A DNA stretch of 64,000 nt, taken from positions 1,332,214,304 to 1,332,278,303 of the forward strand of contig OY856410.1 in the NCBI GenBank assembly GCA_963693085.1. The letters are read 5' to 3'. Source of the stretch: Alisma plantago-aquatica. Its lineage: Eukaryota; Streptophyta; Magnoliopsida; Alismatales; Alismataceae. Shown here in pieces: positions 29,621 to 40,424 of the stretch (position 1 is the first letter of the stretch; the number at the start of each line of letters is the position of its first letter). The notes under the pieces were generated by a model. That model made no database searches. It had not been told where the DNA came from and worked only from the letters and a program-made list of their open reading frames with translations. The translations under genes and the position numbers were made by a program.

Positions 29621-32363
29621 TGTAATGACCCCACCTTCAAGTAACCCCCAATTAAGGGAGACCAAGAGGTCGGAGCCATTATCCCAATTTCCAGATCAAG
29701 GTTCGACAAATAGACATTAATAATTATCAAACTTTACCAGACTATACTGAAAAGTTGTAATAAATAAAATTTTGCATACCTTTGAAAAGTTTGGATTTAT
29801 AAACTTCTATCCACTTATGAATTCTAGTCTAACTAATCCTCCTTGCACTTTAATTCATGTGTTCACAATGTGACAATTTACTATTTGTCCTTTTGGGTTT
29901 GTACCTAAAACGCCGACTAATAAAACATCGGTCAGCATAAAGCTGGTATGTGGGAGAAACAATAATCGTGCAATTAATAACATCATATTGCAGTCCATTA
30001 TAGTTTAACAACCCTCTTTACATTTTAAATATAACTGCATGATCCATACATACCCTAACCTCTATGCTGTCCCTACAGTGGACCTGGATGCTACCTTGCT
30101 TATGGTAGATCCCCATTAAACCCCTCATGATCCTACCTAACCGGTGAATCAGTTTCTAGGGTTGAGTCACATGGCACTACCCATAGGTAACCCACTCCTT
30201 AACTCATGGCATGATATAGAGTCTCATGGAACTACATGTGGGTAGCCCAATTTCTAACTCATGATAGCCTAGACCTTACTCTAGGTTACCCTTTTTAGCA
30301 TTTGCAAAGCCATAGAGGAGCATCCGGATCTAATCCAGTTATATATATATTTATAATGATAATCATAGTCACTTTATAGTTGCATGAAATAAAAGTCATC
30401 CAAGCAGTTTATTTCAAACAACTGATAAAATCTCTGAGAATCATCATGAAACTAAGGTGGTTAATCATAAACGTAACCACATACCTATAACGGTAGTTTT
30501 GGTGACAGAATCAATTAAGTAGGGAAACCCAACCAAGCAAGCAAAGATGAACAAAAATCCGGAAATACACATATAAACTTCCTTTTATCATTATTTATCC
30601 AAACTCATCTTATTTCTTAGGATTTCTATTACAATTTTAGGGATTCCTTGGAAATTAGGGTTTTATCTCCACTTTTAACATGATGAATCCTTTTTAGCAA
30701 AACTATATAAAACCCCTAAATTTCTCACCTTACTAATCCTAATCCTACTTAGGATCATTATTTAACAACCTTTTTCCATAATTCAAAATCAACAATGTTT
30801 TTCTCTTCTTTTACCCTAAATTAGGGTTTCTATATGTATTATCCTTCATTAACAGATTAAAACCCTAAATTAACCAACTTTGCATTCAAAATGGATGAAA
30901 ACTCTATCTTAATAATCAACAGTTAATACTTTTCAAATTAACCTATTAATCCACATAGATTCACCTTTTATATACAATTAGGGTTTCTAAATCCCTTTTA
31001 ATACCTTTTCTACCAAGTTAATGTACTTTTGTAAAATGAAATAGAATCAGGCCATCAAAATATTTTTATCCTATTCCTCGTATTTTTCTAAGAAACTTTC
31101 ATATATAAAGTTTTTCCTTCGGAGATTCCTAGCTATTTCTATGATTTTAGCAAGGAAAAACCTTTTTCTGTAATTTCAATTAGAGTTAGAGAATTACCAA
31201 ATTTCCACCGCCGTTCGATCAGTGGTCCGCTTGGACTACACAGGTTCAGACGATCCTTGATACACACCTCCACTAATGCGATCATGCGCGCGCCCCCTCT
31301 GCCGATCTGTTGGATCCTTCTGAGGTCCACGATGGACCCTAATCCAAAGGTCCATGTTTCTCATCTTCCTCCCTTTCTTCTCAAAATGACGTGACGATGC
31401 CACGGTGGTTCCTCACCGGAGGACTAGCAATAGAGAGAGATAGAGGGTTCTGGGGATCGGGGAGTAGCCGCTCGGGATCGTGAAGGTGTGAGGGAGCGGG
31501 TGAGGGTCTATTTATAGGATATGGAGGGTCCTCTTTAGGGTTTCTGATCCCGCCGCTAATTTGATCTTCAACCCAATTGGGCGTTTCATGAAGACATGAT
31601 AAAAGCTCATCAACCCAGGGTCGAGAACCTTCATCTCTCTCTCCTGAACACAATGGGACACCTCCCATGAGTGCACATGCTCTGATGCAATCGGAATCAA
31701 AGGGGAAAGTTCCCCCTGTGTCTCGTCCACAGTCCGTCCCGCTGGGAGTTGATGATAAGCAGTGCCTGTTGGATCAAGATCCAATGACCAACATTACACA
31801 CTCTTAACCAAAAAGAAAGGAAATATTTTCCTTTTTCCCAATTAAATCCATATTTGAGGATAACTTGAAAAAGAAATAACTCCCAAATTAGAACTCCTTT
31901 TTATCTCAAAATTTAAGGGAATCTCATTTATGCTTTTATCTCTCATCATGAAAAATTTGGGATCATTATCTAAAGAAAATGAGTCCTTTTCTTTAGTTAA
32001 AAGTTAAAACTTATTTATTTATATTTTCTATTTCCTTTGCCAGTATATTATTATCCTGAGTTCCTTGAACCTCAAGGAACCTTAATAGAAATTCCATTTT
32101 GGAAAATATCCCTTAGCCTTTTATTCTTCTTTTTTCTTTTTTTCTTGCTTATTTCTTTATCCAATAGGATTCCTTTTCCTTTTCTTTTTCTTTTTCTTTC
32201 AACTGGGCTTAATAGCCAATAAGGCCCATTAAGAAAACATACAAGGCTATCATACACGAAATTCATTCAAATCAAATCATTAAATCAACCATTGATTTCA
32301 TTTATTTCTTAAAAGAAGATTTACAAATCTTATTACATGATTTAGAAAAATAGGGTTATAACA
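29621..32363 (-). repeat. Element E 3' LTR (left copy)
   Basis: 2,743 bp from TGTAATGACC to GGTTATAACA on the plus strand. It contains several teloboxes (TAGGGTTT or AAACCCTAA) between 30650 and 31000 and a palindromic ACCCTAAATTAGGGT near 30820. ORFs of 60-95 aa at 29530-32266 on either strand are partly shared with the other LTR and not convincing as genes. Confidence 0.92.
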
Positions 32364-32376
32364 TCCTCCCCTCCTT
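32364..32376 (-). other. Element E polypurine tract
   Basis: The minus strand reads AAGGAGGGGAGGA immediately before the 3' LTR. Confidence 0.9.
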
Positions 32377-32380
32377 ATAG

Positions 32381-32400
32381 GAATTTTTCCCTCAAAATTC
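32381..32400 (-). other. Pre-PPT hairpin of element E
   Basis: On the minus strand GAATTTT and AAAATTC pair over 7 bp around GAGGGA, 17 nt from the LTR. Confidence 0.6.
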
Positions 32401-32405
32401 ATCAA

Positions 32406-32789
32406 TCAAACAAACAAATTAGGATATGCCTTTTCCATGTTCATCTTCAGCTCCCATGTGGCTTCATCCTTTCCATGGTGCTTCCAAAGAACCTTCACCA
32501 TCTCTATATTCTTATTTTTGAGCTCTTTCACCTTGGTATCTAGAATCCGCAAAGGTAACTCAGGATAAGTTAGCTTCCCTTGAAGCTCAATGGGTTCAAT
32601 GATCAGCACATGGCACACATCTTGCACATATCTCTTCAGATTAGACATGTGAAACACATCATGCATCATACTATATTAAGGGGGTAATGGAAATTGATAT
32701 GCAACTTCACCAATCCGTTCTAACACTTCAAACGGACCCACGTATCGGGGACTCAACTTTCCTCTATTATTAGCTATATCTCGGAGCGG
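32406..32789 (-). pseudogene. Element E integrase tail with chromodomain-like end
   Basis: C-terminal tail of pol. It contains the GKLSPRYVGPFEVLERIGEVAY module (GPF/Y) at about 32695-32760, then after a stop near 32675 the block MMHDVFHMSNLKRYV. The end reads LRILDTKVKELKNKNIEMVK, then a WKHHGKDEATWELK chromodomain-like segment. The same tail as in gypsy A, but clearly diverged. The frame matches upstream integrase. Confidence 0.88.
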
Positions 32790-33923
32790 TCAGATTTTCA
32801 GAAAAACATGTTCTCCCACAGTGAAATGCACATCAGTCCGTTTCGCATCAACATATGACTTCTGTCGATCCTGGGCTCTCTTTAGCCTTTGCCTGATCAA
32901 AGAGACTTTATCAGCATACACTTGGAGTTCATCTAACCTCAACAAGGTCCTTTCACCAACATCATCCCAGTGAAGTGGTGACCGACACGGTCTCCCATAT
33001 AGAGCTTCATACGGAGGCATCCCAATACTGGATTGATAGTTGTTGTTGTAGGAAAACTCCACTAAAGGTAAGTACTGCTCCCATGATCCACCCCAATCGA
33101 GTACACAAGCTCTCAGCAGATCCTCTAAGGTCAGGATTGCCCTTTCTGACTAACCATCTGTCTGGGGGTGATAAGCGGTACTGAACCTCAACCTTGTACC
33201 TAGTTCTTCTTGAACTTGCTTCCACATTTTGGAAGTAAACTTTGGGTCTCTATCAGAGATGATGGAACTGGTTACTCCATGCAAATGCACTATCTCTCTG
33301 ATATACAACTCAACTAAATCTAACACCTTGGCAGTGGTCATCAGGGCAAGGAAGTGTGCTGACTTGGTAGGGCGGTCTAGTACAACCCATATCGCATCGT
33401 GACCCCTCTTGGTCCGGGGTAAACCCACCATGAAATCCATGGTGATCTGTTCCCATTTCCATTCTGGAATCTCTATAGACTGTAAAATTCTACCGGGTCA
33501 TTGGTGTTCAGCCTTCACCATTTGGCACGTAAGACAGCTGGCCACATATGCCGCAATATCTCTTTTCATTCCTGGCCACCAGAAAAACCTCTGCAGGTCC
33601 TTAAACATCTTGGTTGTTCCCGGGTGCACCGTGTACTTAGAACCATGAGCCCCTTGTAGGATACATCCCTTCAACAGTGAGTCTTCAGGAACCCATATGC
33701 GATTCTCAAATGTAATCCCTCCGTCTATTCCCAATGAAAGACGGGTCTGAGACTTCTTCATCAAGCGTTTCATCTTGTCAAGTTCTCCACTGGCTAACTG
33801 TGCTACTACAATCTCACCCAACAATTCAGACTGTATCTGGATGTTGTCCAAATGAACTCGATCATCAAATGGTTGGAGAGACCATTCTACCAGCTCTTCT
33901 AAACTCTTCCACTGACTGGACAA
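32790..33923 (-). pseudogene. Element E integrase
   Basis: Integrase in three open blocks of one frame (33498-33923, 33150-33440, 32790-33062). The zinc domain shows YTVHPGTTKMFKDL, then RFFWWPGMKRDI and CLTCQMVKAEHQ. The core shows ITMDFMVGLPRTKRGHDAI (first Asp), IISDRDPKFTSKMW (second Asp) and TAYHPQTDG, after which a TAG replaces the usual Gln before the catalytic Glu (SERA). MPPYEALYGRPCRSPLHW follows. Stops near 33497 and 33149 fall at expected Arg and Gln, as CGA-to-TGA and CAG-to-TAG changes would give. Confidence 0.92.
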
Positions 33924-34352
33924 AATAGCTGCACACCTGAGCTATTTCTGACTCAAAGCATCTGCTACGACATTCACCTTTCCCAGATGATAAGCGATGG
34001 TGAATTCGTAATCCTTCATGTACTCCATCCATCGTCGTTGTCGTAGGTTTAGGTCTTTCTATGTCAGGAGGTACTTCTGACTCTTATGGTCAGTGAGGAT
34101 CTCAAAAGTAGCACCATACAGGTAATGCCGCCAAATCTTCAATGCATGGATGATTGCAACTAGCTCTAAGTCATGCGTCGGGTAAATCACCTCGTTGGGC
34201 TTGAGCTGTCGAGAGGCATATGCAACCACATGCCAATTTTGTTCCAACACACAACCAAGTCCCATCTTTGATGCATTGGTGAAAATTATGAAACCCTCAT
34301 TTCTTGATGGTAGAGTCAAAACTGGGGCAGTGGTCAGCTTCTCTTTCAGCTC
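33924..34352 (-). pseudogene. Element E RNase H
   Basis: RNase H domain: [20 protein letters not shown] (the first catalytic Asp seen in relatives as CDAS or TDAS is Asn here), [21 protein letters not shown] and [14 protein letters not shown], then, after a [21 protein letters not shown] and VVADALSQK. The change of the first Asp to Asn (GAT to AAT, a G-to-A transition) would abolish activity. The frame is that of RT. Confidence 0.88.
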
Positions 34353-35167
34353 CTAGAAACAAGCCTCACAAACATTGGACCACACAAACTTTACATCCTT
34401 CCGAGTCAACATGGTCAAAGGCAGGGTAGTTTTTGAGAAATCCTTGATGAAATGTTGATAGTATCCTGCTAACCCCAAGAAGTTTCGGATCTCAGAGGGG
34501 TTCTTCGGTGCATACCAGTCTCGTACTACTGACACTTTAGTTGGATCTACGATGATCGTTCCTCCTGAGATGATGTGTCTGAGGAACATGACTCGGTCTA
34601 TCCAAAACTCACATTTAGAGAATTTCCCATAAAACTTATGCTTTCTCAAAATATCAAGGACTTTACTTAGGTGGTCTCGGTGTTGATCTAAGTCATCCGA
34701 ATAAACTAATATGTCATCTATGAAAACAATGACAAATGAGTCATGGAAGGGTTGGAACACACTATTCATAAGGTTCATGAAAACACTGGGTACATTGGAA
34801 AACCCAAAAGGCATAACCACAAACTCATAGTGGCCATAACATGTTCTAAAAGTTGTTTTCGGGATGTCCTTACTCTTAACTCTCAACTGGTGGTAACCCG
34901 ATCTCAATTCGATCTTGGAAAAGACTCGAGCTGACTTCAACTGGTTAAACAAGTCATCTATATGGGGTAAAGGATATTTGTTCTTAATGGTATCCTGGTT
35001 GATCATCCGGTAGTCTATGCACATTCAGAGAAAACTATCCTTTTTCTTTAAAAAAGAATCGATGCTCCCCATGGTGATGTTCTAGGGCGGATAAAACCCT
35101 TGTCTAGCAATTCCTGCAATTGTTTCTTCAACTCGAGCAACTCCGCAGGGGCCATTCTATAAGGTGC
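34353..35167 (-). pseudogene. Element E reverse transcriptase
   Basis: Reverse transcriptase with a 223-aa open block (34353-35024). Motifs: [35 protein letters not shown] (the usual first catalytic Asp of [10 protein letters not shown] reads Glu), [12 protein letters not shown], and the catalytic [10 protein letters not shown]. The thumb includes [15 protein letters not shown]. Upstream, about 35030-35167, frame-shared pieces APYRMAPAE and TSPWGASI are split by stops and a local lesion. The TGA just before MCIDYR sits at a usual Arg. Confidence 0.9.
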
Positions 35168-35785
35168 TCATGAAATAGGGTTTGTCCCAGGAGCTAGCTC
35201 TATTGAAAAATCTACCTCTCTCTTGGGAGAAATACCAAGTAGATCATCTGGGAAAACATCTACATAGCTCCTAACTACCTCTATTTCCTCTAATGGTTGC
35301 ACTTGGGGTTTTGGCTTGGTAACTACTTCTAGGAAAGCTCGACAACCTTTACTCATCATCCGCTCTACTTTCAAGGCTGACACATATAGGCTGGTGGTGG
35401 CATCCTTCCTACCTCTAATGACAAAAGGTGGGTGACCTAGTTTCTTAATGATCACTCTCTTATGCCTATAGTCAATATTGGCCCTATAAGTATAAAGCCA
35501 ATCCATACCAATGATCACATCAAAGTCATTCATATCAAGAAGGATAAAGTCTGTAGGAAACTCATGATCTCGATATTTCATAGGTATCACCAAAGTTTTC
35601 AAAAGAGATGTAAAGATCTGACCACTCGGGGTTGTAACATCCAAGACATACCCTAAATCCTTGATATCCAAACAAAGAATAGTTGCAAGATTTCTCAAAA
35701 TGAAAGTATTAGTAGATCCAGAGTCAAACAACACTTTTACATTATGTTCCATGACTTCAAGCATGCCTACATTGTTTTTCATCAT
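35168..35785 (-). pseudogene. Element E protease
   Basis: Aspartic protease and linker to RT, open over 205 residues. The active site VLFDSGSTNTFI is complete with the catalytic Asp, near residue 20. The core FDVIIGMDWLYTYRANIDYRHK is typical, and YVDVFPDDLLGISPKREVDF is the RT linker. It lies in a different frame from gag and RT, so one frameshift must lie on each side, near 36100-36390 and 35168. The ATG at 35785 is internal to the polyprotein. Confidence 0.9.
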
Positions 35786-36392
35786 GCATTAGACCATTAC
35801 ATGCTTATCTTAAAACATAAGAAAACTCTAAGGGTTATTACCCTCGATCAACCGATTAGCATTAGCTTGAGCTTCCTCATTATCAATGGCAAACACCCAA
35901 GCTTGTCTTCTCTCTCCAGTAGGTGGGGCTGCAGCTATAGGTGGAGCAGCCACAGGTGGAGCTACTACTGGTGGGGTTTCTACCTGTCCTAGTCCTCTTG
36001 GATCTGACAGAGGGCAAATAGATTGTAGGTGTCCTTCTTGATGGCACCGAAAGCATATCTTCTTCTTGTAGCGGCACTCATCGGCGTGGTTCTTTCCATA
36101 GGTGCGGCATAGCGGTCAATTGTTCTCTTGACGGGGTTTCCCTTTTACTCCCTGTCTTCCTTTAGCATGATGACGTCCTAAACCTTTCTTGTGGTTTTTC
36201 TTCTGACCTTGAGTTCCTTCAGTGAAACCCAAATACCCCTTGGGTGGAAGCTGGGCAGGCATCACATTCCTCTCCATGTCTAAAGCAATGTTGTAGCTTC
36301 AGTGAAGGTTTTAGGTTTACTTGCCATCACATGGGGCTTGATGGCAGGGTGAAGATGCTCTATGAAGTGATCCACCCTTCTTTCCTCATCCA
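35786..36392 (-). pseudogene. Element E gag nucleocapsid region with CCHC knuckle
   Basis: Gag C-terminal part. In the protease frame it reads CRTYGKNHADECRYKKK and then CFRCHQEGHLQSIC, a complete CX2CX4HX4C knuckle at 36014-36055. An Ala/Pro-rich linker (APPVAAPPIAAAPPTGE) follows. Upstream, Lys/Gly-rich segments near 36120-36240 are broken by frameshifts. ORFs called on the plus strand here have no meaning. Confidence 0.85.
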
Positions 36393-37205
36393 TCATATGC
36401 CCGAAATGCTCAAGGATTCAAAGCCTGTTCCAAAGTCTGCCACAAATGAGTTTCCTTGATTCATGTTGGTGAACTCCCTTTCCTTTTCCTTCTTAGCTGA
36501 GATAGGGATGAATCTGGCTGTGAAGATCGTCTTGAAGTCAGCCCATGCCATTGGTTCCTCAGTCAGGTCTCGGCCTATGATGTGAGACTCCCACCATATC
36601 TTGGCTGCTCCTTCCAGGAGATGAGCAACAAAGAGGACCTTCTTGCTTGGCTGTACCTCAAGCATGCAGAATCCATTCTCGATTGCAAGCAACCAAGCTT
36701 TCGCCTTGTCGACTACCTCATATTTATGTTCTCCCCAGAACTTCTCAATGTTCATCTTGATGAAGTACAAGATGGTGGCTCCCAATCGAGGACAAATAGG
36801 AAGTGGCTTGCCATTTTCACCTCTAGCTAAGTCTCGGAGAGCCAAGGCACTTATGGCCTCTGTCAGCTTCTTTTGTAGTTCCATCCACAAAGCATCAGGG
36901 GTGTGGATTATCATGGTTGGTTTGGGATCACCCGCTTGATATTCTTCCATCCGAGCTACCTCCTCGTACTCATGTTGCTCCTCATACCCTTGGTCTTCTT
37001 CTTGATCAAGTTTGCTGAAGGGTATCGGGTCAGGGTTAGGGACCTCATGAGTGGTTTCTTCGGGTCCCTTCCTCTTCTTAGAGGATTCACCATCATGGTT
37101 CCTCTTTCTCTTCTCTAAAGACCCCTTTCCCTTACGGGGAGGCAAACCACTCCTAGCTGGGTTCCTAATGCCCTCGGGAATAGCAACAGTCTCTGTACGA
37201 GCCAT
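36393..37205 (-). pseudogene. Element E gag, N-terminal and capsid
   Basis: Gag with a long open block. I prefer the ATG at 37205 (MARTETVAIPEG) over the upstream in-frame Met at 37226, because chromovirus gag proteins commonly begin close to this charged N-terminus. Residues 1-100 are Lys/Glu-rich and disordered. The capsid part shows FVAHLLEGAAKIWWESHI, WADFKTIFTARFIPIS and REFTNMNQGNSFVADF, the usual gag signature. The end at 36393 is caused by a frameshift before the knuckle. Confidence 0.88.
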
Positions 37206-37650
37206 GTAAATAAGAATAACAAACAACCCTTTAGTTTATATTTAAACTAATTATACTTATGTCAATGATGTCTCATTACATATCTTTTGTTAATTTGATG
37301 GAGGATTCCTTAATCCTTAACTTACCCATACCACATGAGGGTGGGGAAGAGAGAGAAAAACCCTAAATCTTAAAATCCTTAATAGAATGTGTGATGAGAA
37401 GGGATGAATAAGATGAGAGATTCCTAAAGGGATCTTATTTCGAATAATACCCTAAGACTTTGGCCAGGCAGTCACATGGATCTGGGAGTCCTCATATTCT
37501 GACTAGCGGTGTAGAGGAAAATATTTCCAGCCCCCTGTCATGATCCTTTTCTAGACACCTCGGTCTTTCAGATAATCCTCTAATAACTCCCTTGGGTTCT
37601 ATAGAGTTTTTAAAATTTAATAATTATTAATGATTAAGTGAGGAACCTTG
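37206..37650 (-). other. Element E leader between primer site and gag
   Basis: About 445 bp of 5' untranslated leader on the minus strand, AT-rich, with no ORF of note. Confidence 0.8.
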
Positions 37651-37662
37651 GCTCTGATACCA
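37651..37662 (-). other. Element E primer-binding site (tRNA-iMet)
   Basis: The minus strand reads TGGTATCAGAGC two bases inside the 5' LTR. Confidence 0.93.
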
Positions 37663-37664
37663 AA

Positions 37665-40424
37665 TGTAACGACCCTGCCTTCTAGTAACCCCCAATTAAG
37701 GGAGACTAGGAGGTTGGAGCCGTTATCGCAATTTCCATATCAAGGTTCGACTAATAAACATTAATAATTATCAAACTTTACCAGACTATACTGAAAAGCT
37801 GTAATAAATAAAATTTTGCATACCTTTGAAAAGTTTGGATTTCTAAACTTCTATCCACTTATGAATTCTAGTCTAACTAATCCTCCTTGCACTTTAATTC
37901 ATGTGTTCACAATGTGACAATTTACTGTTTGTCCTTTTGGGTTTGTTCCTAAAATGCTGACAAACAAAACGTCGATCAGCATAAAGCTGGTATGTGGGAG
38001 AAATAATAATTGTGTAATTAATAACAACATATTGCAGTCCATTATAGTTTAACAACCAACTTTACGTTTTAAATATAATTGCCTGATCCATAGATACCCT
38101 AACCTCTGCATTGTCCTTGAAGTGGACCTGGATGCTACCTTCCTTATGGTAGATCCCCATTAAACACCTCATGATCCTACCTAACCGGTGAATTAGTTTC
38201 TAGGGTTGAGTCACATGGCACTACCCATAGGTAGCCCACTCCTTAACTCTTGGCATGCTATAGAGTCTCATGGAACTACACGTGGGTAGCCCAATTTCTA
38301 ACTCATGATAGCCTAGACCTTACTCTAGGTTACCCTTTTTAGCATTTACAAAGCCTTAGAGGAAGATCTAGATCTAATTCAGTTATATATATATTTATAG
38401 TCATAATCATAGTCACTTTATAGTTGCATGAAATAAAATTCATCCAAGCAGTTTATTTCAAAGAACTGATAAAATCTCCGAGAATCATCGTGAAACTAAT
38501 GCGGTTAATCATAAACGTAACCACAGACCTGTAATGGCAGTTTTGGTGACAAAATCAATTAAGTAGGGAAAACCAACCAAGCCTGCAAAGATGAACATAA
38601 ATCCTGAAATAAACATATAAACTTCCTTTTATTATTATTTATCCAAACTCATCTTATTTCTTAGGATTTCTATTCCAATTTTAGGGTTTCCTTCGAAATT
38701 AGGGTTTTATCTTCACTTTTAACATGATGAATCCTTATCTAGAAAAACTATATAAAAACCCTAAATTTCTCACCTTACCACTCCTAATCATACTTAGGAT
38801 CATTATTTAAAAACCTTTTTCCATAATTCAAAATCAACAAGGATTTTCTCTTCTTTTACCCTAAATTAGGGTTTCTAAATGTATTATCCTTCATTAACAG
38901 ATTGAAACCCTAAATTAACCAACTTTGCATTCAAAATGGATGAAAACTCTATGTTAATAATCAACATGTTAATACTTTTCAAATTAACCTATTAATCCAC
39001 AAAGATTCACCTTTTATATACAACTAGGGTTTCTAATTCCCTTTTAATACCTTTTCTACTGAGTTAAGGTACTTTTGTAAAACGAAATAGAATCAGGCCA
39101 TCAAACTATTTTTATCCTATTCCTCGTATTTTTCTAAGAAACTTTCATATATAAATTTTTCCATCGAAGATTCCTAGTTATTTCTATGATTTTAGCAAGG
39201 AAAAACCTTTTTCTGTAATTTCAATTAGAGATAGAGAATTACCAAATTTCCACCGCCGTTCGATCAGTGGTCCGCTTGGACTACACAAGATCAGACGATC
39301 CTTGATACGTGCCTCCACTAACGTGATCGTGCGCGTGCCCCCTCTGCCGATCCGTTGGATCCTTCTCAGGTCCATGATGGACCCTAATCCAAAGGTCCCT
39401 ATTTCTTGTCTTACTCCCTTTCTTCTCAAAACGACGCGGTGGTGCCGCAGTGGTTCGTCGTCGGAGGACTAGCAATAGAGAGAGATAGAGGGTTCTGGGG
39501 CTCGGGGAGTAGCCTCTCAAGATCGCAAAGGTGTGAGGGAGCGGGTGAGGGTCTATTTATAGGATATGGAGGGTCCTCATTAGGGTTTCAGATCCTGCCA
39601 CTAATCCGATCTTCAGCCCAATTGGGCGTTTCACGAAGACACGATAAAAGCTCATCAACCCAGGGTCGAGAACCTTTGTCTCTCTCTCCCAAACACAATG
39701 TGACACCTCCTATGAGTGCACATGCACTGATGCAATCAGAATAAAAGGGGAAAGTTCCCCCTGTGTCTCGTCCACAGTCCATGTCCCGCTGGGACTTGAC
39801 GATAAGCAATGCCTGTTGGATCAAGATCCAATGGCCAACATTACACACACTCAACCAAAAAGAAAGGAAAGATTTTCCTTTTTCCCAATTAAATCCATAT
39901 TTGAGGATAACTTGAAAAAGCAATAACTCCCAAATTAGAACTCCTTTTTATCTCAAATTTTAAAGGAATCTCGTTTATGCTTTTATCTCTCATCATGTAA
40001 AATTTGGGATCATTATCTAAAGAAAACGAGTCCTTTTCTTCAGTTGCAAGTTAACACTTATTTATTTATATTTTCCCATATTTTCTATTTCCTTTGCCAT
40101 TATATTATTATCCTGAGTTCTTTGAATCTCAAGGAACCTTAATATTTCGAAATTTTATTTTGGAAAATATCCCTTAGCCTTTTATTCTTCTTTTATCTAT
40201 TTTTCTTGGTTATTCCTTTATCCAATAGGATTCCCTTTCCTTTTCTTTTTCTTTTTCTTTCAATTGGGCTTAATAGCCAATAAGGCCCATTAAGAAAACA
40301 TACAAGGATATCATACACAAAATTCATTCAAATCAAACCATTAAATCAACCATTGATTTCATTTATTTCTTGCAAGAAGATTTACAAATCTTATTACATG
40401 ATTTAGAAAAATGGGGTTATAACA
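37665..40424 (-). repeat. Element E 5' LTR (right copy)
   Basis: 2,760 bp from TGTAACGACC to GGTTATAACA, closely matching 29621-32363 with scattered substitutions and a few short indels. It also carries the telobox-rich section (about 38695-39030). ORFs such as 39406-39744 and 39588-39923 are partly shared with the other LTR and unlikely to be genes. Confidence 0.92.

Larger units (their letters stand above)
29621..40424 (-). mobile_element. Element E: complete-structure Tekay/Del-like chromovirus
   Basis: 10,804-bp Ty3/gypsy element in minus orientation with two LTRs (29621-32363 and 37665-40424), an initiator tRNA-Met primer site and a polypurine tract. Coding for gag, knuckle, protease, RT, RNase H, integrase and chromodomain-like tail is all present. 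RT through the tail keep one frame, with stops at positions expected for Gln, Arg or Trp. The flanks ATTTC (29616-29620) and AATCC (40425-40429) form only an imperfect target duplication. It sits within solo LTR D of a related family. Confidence 0.92.

Noticed and set aside
31381..31784. Minus-strand ORFs of 90-95 aa in LTR E with a counterpart at 39588-39923
   Set aside because: Counterparts differ by frameshifts and stops between the two LTRs and have no domain; likely transcribed leader sequence.
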